Shown here one piece after another: positions 1 to 11,789 of a stretch of DNA of 64,000 nucleotides. Source of the DNA: Phycisphaerae bacterium (GTDB lineage: Bacteria > Planctomycetota > Phycisphaerae > Phycisphaerales > SM1A02). A program made the position numbers and the translations under genes. Below the pieces are notes generated by a model, which was given only the letters and a program-made list of their open reading frames with translations, ran no database searches and was not told where the DNA came from. Numbering within the stretch: position 1 is the stretch's first letter; each line of letters opens with the position of its first letter. The stretch covers positions 1-64,000 of the forward strand of contig VGXO01000006.1 in assembly GCA_016873275.1 (NCBI GenBank), written 5' to 3'.

Positions 1-52
1 CTCTTTTTCGCTGTTCTCGACGTGGCGAACCATCGGGTTCAGCGTCGCGCCG

Positions 53-517
53 TCAGCCCCGCGGCTCGCGCGACCGGATGACGAGCGTCACCGGACCCTC
101 GTTCACGAGCGAGACGAGCATCTCGCGGCGGAACCGACCGGTCTCGACCGGCACGCCGTGCTCGGCGCGGATCGATGCCGCGACCGCCTCGACGAGCGGC
201 TCCGCGACCTCCGGCGCCTCCGCCTCCACGAAGCTCGGTCGATGCCCGCGGCGGCAGTCGCCGCAGAGGGTGAACTGGCTCACGAGGAGGATCGATCCCT
301 CGACGTCGCGGACCGACCGGTTCATGCGCCCCTCCGCGTCGGGAAAGACCCGCAGGTTCGCGAGCTTGTTCGCCATCCATGCTGCGTCGGGAGCACCGTC
401 GCCTCGCTCGACGCCAAGGAGGACGAGCAGACCTCGTTCGATCTCGCCCACCGCGGTCGCCGGATCCTCCGCCAGCGCGACCCGCGCCGACCTCGCCCGC
501 TGCACGACCGCGATCAC
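53..517 (-). CDS. dtd: D-aminoacyl-tRNA deacylase
   Basis: This 154-residue protein matches the full length of the DTD family, which hydrolyses D-amino acids mischarged onto tRNA (D-Tyr-tRNA, Gly-tRNA-Ala) in the cytoplasm. Two family signatures are visible: SQFTL at residues 80-84 and NEGPVT at 139-144, the latter close to the usual N-x-GPVT that carries the cross-subunit Gly-Pro proofreading motif. The start is GTG, followed by the expected MIAVVQR beta strand. It lies 46 bases downstream of the MEMO gene on the same strand and may be co-transcribed with it. The product is certain from family motifs; the start is likely because the first residues already match the family N-terminus. Confidence 0.95.
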   Translation of the reverse strand: MIAVVQRARSARVALAEDPATAVGEIERGLLVLLGVERGDGAPDAAWMANKLANLRVFPDAEGRMNRSVRDVEGSILLVSQFTLCGDCRRGHRPSFVEAEAPEVAEPLVEAVAASIRAEHGVPVETGRFRREMLVSLVNEGPVTLVIRSREPRG

Positions 518-563
518 CGCGACGGCTCCTCGTGGAGGCGGGAGAAGGCGATGGCGCGGCGGC

Positions 564-1766
564 TCACGCGAGCATCGCCGCCGCGGCGCAGGAGACGAGC
601 GAGAGTCCCTGATCGTCGCTCGCCTGGCGATAGTCGAGGAGCTCGATCCGCGACGGGCGGGCGAGCTCCTTCGCCGCCGCCATGGCGCCGATCGAGCACC
701 AGCGGTTGGGATTGCGGTTCCACTCGAACGACTCCAGGAACTCGGAAGGCTCCGCCTCGAGGAACCGCTTCAGCATCTCGCGGTCATGGACCTCGACCTG
801 CTTCCGCCGGTCGTCGTCCACCGGTCGCGGCTCGCCGAACTGCGGTCCAACGTGGCTGAGGTCGGCGGACGCGACGAAGAAGCTCCGCCCGCCGGCGTCG
901 GCGAGCGCCGCGGCGAGCGCCTTCACGAACTCCTCGCCGCCGATCCGCTTGCCGTCGTCCGCGATGAGACCGACGAGCGGATCCGGCATGAGCGCCGACA
1001 CCACCGGCACCGCGCCGAAGAGGTGCTGGATCCACGGAAGATGGAGCTGGATCGAGTGCTCGCCGAGGTGGTCGAGCTGATCCGCGAACGGTCGGTCGCC
1101 GAGCGAGGAACGCAGCGACTCGAGGACCGCGCGATCGCCTTCGACGGTTCCCAGCGGGCTCTCGAAGCCCCAGGAGGTCGCCACGACGCCATCGCCGAGA
1201 CCGAAGTGGTTGGTGCCGAGGATCACCACGCGGTCCGGCGCTTCGATCGACGCGAGCCCTCGATAGGCGGCGGCGTAGACCGGCCAGCCTCGTCCGTAGT
1301 CAAGATGCGGGGCGACCACCCCGACCACGCCATCGCCGACCTCCGGATCCTCGGTCTCCGAGAGCCAGGCGTCGATCTGCTTCCGGCACGCCGCGGCGTC
1401 CTCCCCGAGCGAGAACGCAGCACCCTTCGGAAGGCGTCCCGAGGCATCGAGACGCCCCCGGAGGGACTTCTCGAGCCCCGCCGAGGTCGGTCCCCACAAC
1501 AGACCGACTTGGTCGAGGGCTTGGATCAGCGGCAGGAGCTGCTCCGACTTCGCCCCGACGCTCGTCGCGATCTCCTCGAGCGATCGCTCTCCCTGCAGCC
1601 GCTGCAGCAGGGGCAGCGCCTCGGGGGCGACGTTCAGGCTCCGATCCGAGAGCCCCAAGGGGTCCCGCAGCAGCACGATGGTCCGGTCCTCCTGCCGCAT
1701 CGCGATGGGGATGAAGCGACGGACGTGGGGGCGGTCGAGGTGCTCAGGAAGCGGGGTCGAGTCCAT
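564..1766 (-). CDS. MEMO-family protein (AmmeMemoRadiSam system protein B-like)
   Basis: The 400-residue protein has a C-terminal MEMO domain (about residues 147-400) with the typical VVAPHLDY stretch at 151-157, GTNH at 184-187 and a later EHSIQLHLPW segment. These histidines correspond to the MEMO metal or extradiol-dioxygenase-like pocket. The N-terminal 110 residues look like a small helical, PqqD-like domain. The biochemical role of bacterial MEMO proteins is not settled. Neither the radical SAM nor the AMMECR1 partner that often accompanies it is nearby. I chose the ATG at 1766 because the earlier in-frame region reads through a divergent intergenic space, and because a -10-like TACACT sits 7 bases upstream. 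Family assignment is firm, function unknown. Confidence 0.88.
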   Translation of the reverse strand: MDSTPLPEHLDRPHVRRFIPIAMRQEDRTIVLLRDPLGLSDRSLNVAPEALPLLQRLQGERSLEEIATSVGAKSEQLLPLIQALDQVGLLWGPTSAGLEKSLRGRLDASGRLPKGAAFSLGEDAAACRKQIDAWLSETEDPEVGDGVVGVVAPHLDYGRGWPVYAAAYRGLASIEAPDRVVILGTNHFGLGDGVVATSWGFESPLGTVEGDRAVLESLRSSLGDRPFADQLDHLGEHSIQLHLPWIQHLFGAVPVVSALMPDPLVGLIADDGKRIGGEEFVKALAAALADAGGRSFFVASADLSHVGPQFGEPRPVDDDRRKQVEVHDREMLKRFLEAEPSEFLESFEWNRNPNRWCSIGAMAAAKELARPSRIELLDYRQASDDQGLSLVSCAAAAMLA

Positions 1767-1773
1767 GGGTCGG

Positions 1774-1779
1774 AGTGTA
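1774..1779 (-). promoter_or_regulatory. -10-like element for the MEMO gene (possibly leaderless)
   Basis: TACACT on the minus strand ends 7 bases before the ATG of the MEMO gene, and no Shine-Dalgarno sequence lies between. Transcription would start at or next to the start codon. No convincing -35 is visible. Confidence 0.45.
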
Positions 1780-1948
1780 GGGACAGGGCGGAATGGTCGA
1801 TCCCCTCCGGCAGGAGCGGCGAAGGTGGCAGAGTCTTGGCGGAGTCCCGAAGGGGGACTACGCTCTTCCGTTCGCGTGGTGGTCGTCGGTTGCCTTCGCG
1901 TCCCGAAGCCGGTTCGCTCCGAGCTGCGCCCTCGACAGGAGTTCTTGC

Positions 1949-3811
1949 ATGGTCCGCTCCACGTTCCGCTCTCCGTCTCGCCCCTTGATGCTGGCGATGA
2001 CCGCCGTTGCCTCGCTCGTGGTCGCCTTCGGCTGCGACCGCGGCGAGCAGCCCTCGACCGCGGCGGCGCCCGCGACCTCGACGCCCGCCGCATCGACGCC
2101 CGCCGCATCGACGCCGGTCGAGACGTCGTCGACCGACGCGTCGAGCTCGAAGGGCGCGACCCGCGTGGTGACGGACACCCGGGCAGAGGCCTCGGCGCCG
2201 ACGAAGCCGGGCTCCGAGCCGGTGAAGGGTGATCCCAACGCGGGTCTGCTCTCCTCCTCCCCGAGCGACCTGACGACGAAGGATCCCGCTGCCTCGAACG
2301 AGCTCGCCGAGCGAAAGCCCGGTCCGGCGATCCGGTTCGAGCCGGAGGTCCTCGACATGGGCGAGATGCTCTCCGACACCGCGAAGACCATGTCGGTCCG
2401 CTTGGTGAACGTCACCGGCGAGCCGGTCGTCATCAGCCGCGCCGTTCCGAGCTGCGGCTGCACGACGCTCGGCGCCCCCAAGGATCCCATCGCCCCCGGC
2501 GACGGCGCGGACGTCGAGATCACCCTGAAGCCCGGTCTCGCGACCGGCGTGAAGCTCTCGAAGAAGGTCACCTTCGAGATCGAGGGCTACATGCCGCAGG
2601 TCCTGACCGTCGAGGGCGACGTCGCCCAGTTCGTCAGCGTCGAGCCCCAGCTGCTCACCGCCCCTCCGACCCCCGACGACTCGTCGGCGGCGGAGAGCGG
2701 GTCGCTCAAGTTCACCTCGACCGACGGCACTGCCTTCGCGATCACCGGCGTCAACCCGCTCGTGATGGACGGGCTGCCGACCGCCTCCGCGACCGAGCAT
2801 CAGGTCTCGATCGACTGGGCGAAGTGGGAGGAGGCGAAGCGTCCGATCCGCCTGACCTTCACCACCGACCATCCCAAGGCTCCGACCGTCTCCGTCAGCG
2901 TTCGTCGCTCCGTGCGTGATCCGCGGGCGCCCACGCCGCCGACGCCGGACGCCGACCGCCCGACCGCCGCGGCACCGACCGGAACCGCGGCGCTCATCGC
3001 CGCCGCCCGCGCCGGCGACGCGGCCCGCGTCCGCATGGAGGTCGCCAACGGCACGAACGTGAACGCCGCCGATCCCGCGACGAGCCGGACCGCGCTCCAC
3101 TGGGCGGCGCAGGAAGGGAAGACCGAGGTGATCACGGCGCTCCTCGAGTCGGGCGCCGACGTCGGCGCCGTCGATCGCGCGGGCATGGGTCCGCTCGCGA
3201 TGGCGGCGAAGGCGGGTCAGGTGGGGGCGGTCGAGGTCCTCATCGCCGCGAAGGCACCGGTGAACATCCGCGACGCCGCCGGCGGCAGTCCGCTGCTGTG
3301 GGCGGCGGGTCTCGGCAACTCGCAGACCGTCGCGGTCCTCATCACCACCGGCGCCGAGGTGAACATCACCGACGTCAACGGGCTCAGCCCGCTGCTCTGG
3401 GCGACGAGCATCGGTCGCGACGCCGAGACCGTGCGCATCCTGCTCGACGCCGGCGCCGACGCCAACCAGGCGGACCGCCTGAGCGGCGACACCCCGGCGA
3501 TCCGTGCCGCGAAGAACGTGAACCCCGAGGTGCTGCGGCTCCTCGTCGCGAAGGGCGTCGACCTCTCCAAGGGCAACCTCCGCGGCACCACGGCGGTGAT
3601 GAACGCCGCGGGCGGCGGCGGCGTCGATCAGGTGCGCATCCTGATCGACGCGAAGTCGGACCTCGCCGCCAAGGATGCCCGCGGCTGGACCGCGCTTGAC
3701 TACGCGCTCAACCGCTCCGACGCGAACCGCGACGTGGTGGTCGAGATGATCCGCGCGGCGGGAGGAGCGCCGGCGGCGACGCCGGCGCCGACCGCGCCCG
3801 CAGGCTCCTGA
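1949..3811 (+). CDS. DUF1573 and ankyrin-repeat lipoprotein
   Basis: The 620-residue protein starts at an ATG preceded by AGGAG. A basic N-terminus and hydrophobic stretch end in AFGC with Cys29, a plausible lipobox, so it is probably a lipoprotein. A low-complexity Thr/Ala/Ser linker (about 30-125) includes a duplicated STPAA unit encoded by a perfect 15-base tandem repeat at 2078-2107. Residues about 130-225 form a DUF1573 (ASPM/SPD-2/Hydin-like) domain with the characteristic SCGCTT at 168-173. From about residue 345 to the end there are six or so ankyrin repeats (TALHWAAQEGKTEVITALLESGAD is the clearest). Both modules usually mediate binding, so a scaffold or periplasmic interaction role is inferred. 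No enzyme signature is seen. A stem-loop follows the gene. Confidence 0.85.
   Translation: MVRSTFRSPSRPLMLAMTAVASLVVAFGCDRGEQPSTAAAPATSTPAASTPAASTPVETSSTDASSSKGATRVVTDTRAEASAPTKPGSEPVKGDPNAGLLSSSPSDLTTKDPAASNELAERKPGPAIRFEPEVLDMGEMLSDTAKTMSVRLVNVTGEPVVISRAVPSCGCTTLGAPKDPIAPGDGADVEITLKPGLATGVKLSKKVTFEIEGYMPQVLTVEGDVAQFVSVEPQLLTAPPTPDDSSAAESGSLKFTSTDGTAFAITGVNPLVMDGLPTASATEHQVSIDWAKWEEAKRPIRLTFTTDHPKAPTVSVSVRRSVRDPRAPTPPTPDADRPTAAAPTGTAALIAAARAGDAARVRMEVANGTNVNAADPATSRTALHWAAQEGKTEVITALLESGADVGAVDRAGMGPLAMAAKAGQVGAVEVLIAAKAPVNIRDAAGGSPLLWAAGLGNSQTVAVLITTGAEVNITDVNGLSPLLWATSIGRDAETVRILLDAGADANQADRLSGDTPAIRAAKNVNPEVLRLLVAKGVDLSKGNLRGTTAVMNAAGGGGVDQVRILIDAKSDLAAKDARGWTALDYALNRSDANRDVVVEMIRAAGGAPAATPAPTAPAGS
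2078..2119 (+). repeat. 15-base in-frame tandem repeat in lipoprotein linker
   Basis: TCGACGCCCGCCGCA occurs twice in tandem (2078-2092, 2093-2107), followed by a partial third copy. It encodes STPAA-STPAA-STP in the disordered linker after the lipobox. Confidence 0.8.
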
Positions 3812-3856
3812 CGCGACACGCGGGACGTCCCTCGATCCGTTCGTCGATCCGTTTCT

Positions 3857-3884
3857 CGCCGCCGCTCCCCTCGGAGCGGCGGCG
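3857..3884 (+). terminator. Stem-loop downstream of the ankyrin lipoprotein
   Basis: A perfect 12-bp stem with a CCTC loop lies 45 bases after the stop codon and is followed by TTCGTT. It is the shape of an intrinsic terminator with a poor U tract. It would separate the lipoprotein gene from the carboxypeptidase. Confidence 0.6.
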
Positions 3885-3959
3885 TTCGTTGGCGGCGAGG
3901 TCGCGGCCTGCGCGGGGCGGGTACCTTCCCGGATCGCCCGACTCCCGGAGTTCGTCCGA

Positions 3960-5492
<1,533 letters not shown>

Positions 5493-5599
5493 CGAGTGTT
5501 CATGACGCGGAGGCACGACGACGCGTCGCGAGGCGGTCGCCGCGTCGAGGGCGACGCGGCTAGACTCCCGACCCTTCGGACCCCGCCACGGACGGACGC

Positions 5600-7480
<1,881 letters not shown>

Positions 7481-7514
7481 TCGCGGCGGCGGACCTCACG
7501 GAGGAGGCGGGTCG

Positions 7515-8750
7515 ATGCCGGTTCGAGTCCTGAAGTTCGGTGGCACCTCGGTGGGAACCCCGCGGCGGCTCCAGCGCGCCGCGGAGCAGGTCGCGAGGCT
7601 CGTCGGAAGCGGGGAGTCCGTCGCGGTCGTGATCTCCGCGATGGGGCACTCGACCGATCGCCTGCTCGCCCGAGCCCAGCAGGTTCATCGATCGCCGGGG
7701 GGGCGCGAGCTCGACGCGCTCCTCGCGAGCGGCGAGCAGGTGTCGGCGAGCCTCCTGGCGCTCGCCCTCGACCGGCTCGGGATCGCCGCCCGAAGCCTCG
7801 TCGGCGCCCAGATCGGTCTCCGCACCGACAGCCGCCACGGCGGGGCGACGATCATGCAGTTCGATCCCCGCCCGACGGTCGAGCTCCTCGACCGCGGCGT
7901 CGTGCCGGTGGTCGCGGGCTACCACGGCGTCGATGCGATGGGCGACCTCACCACCCTCGGCCGCGGCGGCTCCGACACCACCGCCGTCGCGCTCGCGGCG
8001 GCGATCGCCGGGACCGGGCGCGAGGTCCGCTGCGAGATCCTCACCGACGTGCCGGGCGTCTTCACCGCCGACCCTCGCCTCGTCCCGGACGCCCGGCGCA
8101 TCGCCCACCTCTCGGGACACGCCATGCTCGCGATGGCGAGGGCAGGCGCGCAGGTGATGCATCCGCCCGCGGTCGCCCATGGGCTCGCGGCAGGGGTCCC
8201 GATCCTCGTCCGGCTCGCCCATCGACCCGGCGTCGCGGGAACCTGGATCGAGCCACGCCTCGACGAGCGATCCGGCGCCACCGCCGTCGCACGCCGCGCC
8301 GACGTCGGCTCGATCATCATTGCCGGGCTCCCGCCGCTCGATCGCGCGATCCTCCTCGCCGGACTCCGCGACCTCAGTCCCTTGACGCTCGCGAGCGACT
8401 CGCCCGACGGACCCTTCGTCGTCCCGACCGCGAGCCTCGAGCGGTCGCTCTCGCTTGCCCACTCGATCGCGTCGTCGCATGGCGCGACCGTCGTCGCCTC
8501 GACCGACGTCTCGGTCATCACGCTCATCGGCGACGCCGTGCCCGACTCGCTGCCCGCTCCGGCTGGCTTCCGCGAGCGATCTCGTGACCCGTGGTGGATC
8601 GTGCCGACCGCCGACGCCGTGCCGTTCCTGCAGCAGGTCCATGCCGCCGCGGGTCTTGATCGCCGCAGGTCAGGGTCGCGACGCCATGCGGTCCCGGCTC
8701 GGGTGCATGCGGACGACGGGGCAACCCCGTCGCCATGCCGGTCGACATAA
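7515..8750 (+). CDS. lysC: Aspartate kinase
   Basis: The 411-residue protein catalyses phosphorylation of aspartate, the first step towards lysine, diaminopimelate, threonine and methionine. The catalytic domain has KFGGTS at 7-12, VISAMG, LASGEQVSA, TTLGRGGSDTTA and TDVPGVFTADPR, all characteristic. The C-terminal ~160 residues should hold two ACT domains. They are divergent here, with only DVSVITLIGDAV clearly ACT-like, so feedback control may differ. The last ~35 residues are Arg/Ala-rich, do not resemble the family and overlap a strong hairpin, so the tail may be recently extended. It is placed directly after typA. The symbol lysC is by family; other aspartokinase paralogues may exist elsewhere. 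Confidence 0.9.
   Translation: MPVRVLKFGGTSVGTPRRLQRAAEQVARLVGSGESVAVVISAMGHSTDRLLARAQQVHRSPGGRELDALLASGEQVSASLLALALDRLGIAARSLVGAQIGLRTDSRHGGATIMQFDPRPTVELLDRGVVPVVAGYHGVDAMGDLTTLGRGGSDTTAVALAAAIAGTGREVRCEILTDVPGVFTADPRLVPDARRIAHLSGHAMLAMARAGAQVMHPPAVAHGLAAGVPILVRLAHRPGVAGTWIEPRLDERSGATAVARRADVGSIIIAGLPPLDRAILLAGLRDLSPLTLASDSPDGPFVVPTASLERSLSLAHSIASSHGATVVASTDVSVITLIGDAVPDSLPAPAGFRERSRDPWWIVPTADAVPFLQQVHAAAGLDRRRSGSRRHAVPARVHADDGATPSPCRST
8705..8738 (+). terminator. Hairpin at the 3' end of the aspartokinase gene
   Basis: CGACGGGG and CCCCGTCG (8 bp, loop CAA) are flanked by a further GCATG/CATGC pairing. The hairpin lies inside the last codons of the aspartokinase reading frame. No U tract follows, so termination is a guess. 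Confidence 0.4.
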
Positions 8751-8876
8751 CGGGGATTATGAGACTCCAGGGTCAGGGACAGGACAGGGGGCTTCGGTCG
8801 CCGAGGCGACGATCGCCGCGCGGTTGCATCAACTGCGTCACCTCGGAATAGGCCGCGGCGACCCTCGTGCCGCCGT

Positions 8877-9536
8877 TCAGTTGAGCGGCTCCTCCTCCGG
8901 CTCGAGCGGGCGCGAGATCAGGTACGCCCCGCGCATCCACCGCGAGAGATCCGCCAGCCGACACCGCTCGGAGCAGAACGGCGTCGTCGCCGGTGCCGAC
9001 GGCCGCGCCCGGCAGATCGGGCACGTGGGTCCGTCCGGCTCGACCGCGGCGCCGAAGAGCGTCCGCAGCGCGTCGGCGAGCCGCGCCGCCTCCCGGGCGT
9101 CGCCTCGGCGATCCCGGATCTCGAGGCGCCTGCGGTCGCCATCCTCGGATCGGATCCGGCACTCGATCGACCTCGCCGGACGACGGTCGCCGAGCCGGGA
9201 TGCCCACTCGATCGCGCCGACCGTCCGAGGCTCGCCGAGCATCTCGTCGAGATCGATCCCCGCGAGGCGATCCGGACCATCCACGCGGTAGGCATCGGCG
9301 TGGACGAGCGATCGAGAGGGTCCGTCGTACCGCTGGGCGATGACGAACGACGGGCTCGACACGGACTCCGCGGGAATGCCGAGTCCGACGGCGAGCCCTC
9401 GCACGAGGCAGGTCTTGCCGGCGCCGAGGTCGCCCTCGAGGAGGATCACGTCGCCATCGCGCACGAGCGAGGCAAGGCTCGCGCCGAGCGACTCCGTCTC
9501 CTCGGCGCTCCGCGTGATGAGCACGACGACGCTCAT
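8877..9536 (-). CDS. tsaE: TsaE-YacG fusion: tRNA threonylcarbamoyladenosine ATPase with C-terminal zinc finger
   Basis: Residues 1-165 are TsaE, the ATPase that works with TsaB and TsaD to make t6A37 in ANN-reading tRNAs. Visible motifs are the Walker A GDLGAGKT at 35-42, SPSF at 61-64, HADAYR at 79-84 and IEW at 109-111. Residues about 171-212 match YacG, a small zinc protein that inhibits DNA gyrase: Cys172 and Cys175, then FCSERC (Cys188, Cys192) and RLADLSRW..AYLI, in YacG order and spacing. No stop or likely start separates the two parts. TsaE alone is usually about 150-160 residues and YacG about 65. The ATG overlaps the thiL stop as ATGA, so it is the last gene of a waaA-thiL-tsaE unit. 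Confidence 0.9.
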   Translation of the reverse strand: MSVVVLITRSAEETESLGASLASLVRDGDVILLEGDLGAGKTCLVRGLAVGLGIPAESVSSPSFVIAQRYDGPSRSLVHADAYRVDGPDRLAGIDLDEMLGEPRTVGAIEWASRLGDRRPARSIECRIRSEDGDRRRLEIRDRRGDAREAARLADALRTLFGAAVEPDGPTCPICRARPSAPATTPFCSERCRLADLSRWMRGAYLISRPLEPEEEPLN

Positions 9537-10456
9537 CGCGGATCCTCCCGACCGTGGTCGTAGCCCATGGCGCTTCCGTCGATTACCCGCCCGCCGTCGA
9601 GCAGGCGCACCGTCGGTCCGTCGCCACGCTCGACGACGCGCCCGATCACCCGCACCGGCGTGCCGGAGACCTCCTTCGGCGGCTCGGCACCGGTCGTGAA
9701 CAGGAGCTCGAAGTCCTCGCCGTCCCCGACGGCTCGCCGCCACCCGAGACCGCGCCGCGCCGGAATCCGCGCGACGTCGATCTCGATCGCAAGGCTCGGC
9801 GACTCCGCGAGGAGGCGCGACGCATCGATCCCGAGACCGTCGCTCAGGTCGAGCATCGCGTGAAGCTCCTCGCCGAGCGCCTCCGCGAGGGCGATCGCCT
9901 CGGGAATCCGCGGCGGGAATTCGAGATGCCGCCCGCCTCCATCCGCCTCGAGCGATCCGCCGAGCTCGCCCGTCACCGCGACGAGGTCGCCGAGGCGGCT
10001 GCCGTGCCGGGTGATCACGCGACCTCCCCGAAGCGCCGGCACCGCGAGGATCGCGACCGACACGACGAGCGGATCGTCCCCCGCGTGCACGGTCGTGTCG
10101 CCGCCGACGAGCGGGCAGGCGAACGCCTGCGCGACCTCGCGGAGCCCGTCGAGAAGCGCCCGCGCATCCGCGTCGCTCGCCCCGCGCGGCAGCGTCACCG
10201 ACGCGACGCACGCGAGCGGTCGCGCCGCCATCGCGGCGACGTCGCTCAGGTTCCGAAGCAGCGCCTTGCGGGCGACGAGCCGGAGGTCGGTGCCGGGGCG
10301 GAAGTGACGCCCCTCGACGACCGCATCGATCGCCGCAAGCACGCGCCCCCCCTCGACCGCGAGCATCGCCATGTCGTCGCCGGTCGGCAGCAGCACCGAG
10401 GCGGTGCCCGGAGGATCGGTCCGCAGGAGATGGCGGATGAAGGTCGACTCGAGCAT
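9533..10456 (-). CDS. thiL: Thiamine-monophosphate kinase
   Basis: The 307-residue protein phosphorylates thiamine monophosphate to thiamine pyrophosphate. It shows the ThiL/PurM-like fold signatures: LLPTGDDMAML with the acidic metal site, ARKALLRNLSDVAAM, LVGGDTT, AVTGELGGS, MLDLSDGLGIDASRL and GDGEDFELLFT, all in family order. Length is normal. Its ATG shares one base with the stop of waaA (TGATG), and its own stop overlaps tsaE as ATGA, so all three genes are likely translated in a coupled way. No thiamine riboswitch is visible, as expected for a gene inside an operon. Confidence 0.94.
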   Translation of the reverse strand: MLESTFIRHLLRTDPPGTASVLLPTGDDMAMLAVEGGRVLAAIDAVVEGRHFRPGTDLRLVARKALLRNLSDVAAMAARPLACVASVTLPRGASDADARALLDGLREVAQAFACPLVGGDTTVHAGDDPLVVSVAILAVPALRGGRVITRHGSRLGDLVAVTGELGGSLEADGGGRHLEFPPRIPEAIALAEALGEELHAMLDLSDGLGIDASRLLAESPSLAIEIDVARIPARRGLGWRRAVGDGEDFELLFTTGAEPPKEVSGTPVRVIGRVVERGDGPTVRLLDGGRVIDGSAMGYDHGREDPR

Positions 10457-11742
10457 CAGGAACCGCCCTGCCTCGCCCCTGCCCTTTCCCCTTGCCTTGC
10501 CCGCTCGACCGCGAGCGCGACGAGCCGCTCCGCCGCCCGATCGGACGCGCCTTGGTGCGCGCGGATCACCGCCCGTCCGCGCGAGGCGATCGCCGCCCGC
10601 TCGGCGGGATCCGCCACGAGCCGCGCGAGCACGGCGGCGAGCTCCGGGGCGCCGCACTGCACGAGCCCGCCGCCCGCGCGGAGCGCCTCGACCGTCGTCT
10701 GGAAGTCCGCGCTCGCGGGTCCGATCACCGTCGCGCGACCAAGCGCGATCGGCTCGACCGGGTCGGAGCCATGGAGCCGTCCGAAGCTCCTCCCGACGAC
10801 CACGACGTCGGCGAGCGCGTACGCCTGCCGCAGCTCGCCGATCGTGTCGAGGAGGAACCTTCCGCGCGGGCTCCCGCGCTCGCGGCGCGACCGCCTCGCG
10901 CATCCGGGCATCGCCGCCGCCGCCTGCGCCGCCCACTCCGGGCGGCGGGGCGCACAGAGGAGCTGCACGCCGGCGGGCACCGCCGACTCGAGGAGCGCCT
11001 CCTCGCCGGGTGCCGTCGATCCGGCGACGACGAGCGGTCGCCCGCGGTCGATCCCCATCGCCTCGCCGAGCGCCGAGGCGCCGGGGACCTCGTCGGCGAT
11101 CTCCGCGGCGTCCCACTTCATGCCGCCGGAGACCTCGACCCGCGCGGGATCGACCCCGAGGTCGATGAACCTCGCCGCGTACGCCTCGTCCTGCGCGAGC
11201 ACCGCCTCGAGGCGGCGGAACATCGGGGCGATAAAGGGACGCGCCCGCCGGTAGCCGCGGAAGCTCCGCGGACTCAGCCGACCGTTCACGACGACGACGG
11301 GAATCCCCCGCCGCCGGCACTCGCTCGTCAGGTTCGGCCAGACCTCGAGCTCGACCGTCGCGACGACGTCGGGCATCACCCGGTCGAGCAGCCGGCGCAC
11401 CGCGACGGTGAGGTCGAAGGGGTACTGCGCCACGGGATGGCGATCCGCGTAGAGCTCGACCGCCCGGCGGAGCCCGGTGTCGGTCGTCGCGGCGACGACC
11501 ACCTCGGGGCGCGCAGGATGCGCCTCGAGCCGCCGCACCAGCGTCCGGCAGGCGTTGATCTCGCCGACCGAGACCGCGTGGACGAGGACCCGCGGGCGCT
11601 CCGATCGGGGGATCGCCTCGCCCTCGCCGAGCCTTGCGCTCCAGTCCGTGTGCAGGGTGCCTCGTCGCGCCATGCGGGCGAGGAGAAACGGCGACGCCAC
11701 CATCGCCGCCGCGAGGTAGCCCGCGTCGAGCAGCCAACCCAT
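10456..11742 (-). CDS. waaA: 3-deoxy-D-manno-octulosonic acid (Kdo) transferase
   Basis: WaaA/KdtA is an inner-membrane glycosyltransferase that adds Kdo to lipid A precursor. The 428-residue protein has the N-terminal membrane anchor (residues 1-22), the HAVSVGEINA segment that includes the family Ser-Val-Gly-Glu catalytic region, ATTDTG, QYPFD, ELEVWPN, NGRLSPRS and the C-terminal GRSFGRLHGSDPVEPIALG nucleotide-sugar motif. The family length is about 420-430. It implies an outer membrane with Kdo-containing LPS. The ATG at 11742 has no Shine-Dalgarno sequence but has TACGAT 6 bases upstream. The stop overlaps thiL. Confidence 0.93.
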   Translation of the reverse strand: MGWLLDAGYLAAAMVASPFLLARMARRGTLHTDWSARLGEGEAIPRSERPRVLVHAVSVGEINACRTLVRRLEAHPARPEVVVAATTDTGLRRAVELYADRHPVAQYPFDLTVAVRRLLDRVMPDVVATVELEVWPNLTSECRRRGIPVVVVNGRLSPRSFRGYRRARPFIAPMFRRLEAVLAQDEAYAARFIDLGVDPARVEVSGGMKWDAAEIADEVPGASALGEAMGIDRGRPLVVAGSTAPGEEALLESAVPAGVQLLCAPRRPEWAAQAAAAMPGCARRSRRERGSPRGRFLLDTIGELRQAYALADVVVVGRSFGRLHGSDPVEPIALGRATVIGPASADFQTTVEALRAGGGLVQCGAPELAAVLARLVADPAERAAIASRGRAVIRAHQGASDRAAERLVALAVERARQGERAGARQGGS

Positions 11743-11748
11743 GGAGGG

Positions 11749-11754
11749 ATCGTA
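11749..11754 (-). promoter_or_regulatory. -10-like element for waaA (possibly leaderless)
   Basis: TACGAT on the minus strand ends 6 bases before the waaA ATG. The intervening CCCTCC is not a ribosome binding site, so the transcript would begin at the start codon. Confidence 0.42.
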
Positions 11755-11789
11755 CGGACGCGACGCCCGGGGACGCGAGGACGCGGCGC

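Noticed and set aside
1793-1948. Upstream extension of the DUF1573 lipoprotein
   Set aside because: The ATG at 1949 has AGGAG and directly gives the signal peptide; the extension would precede it and destroy the export signal.
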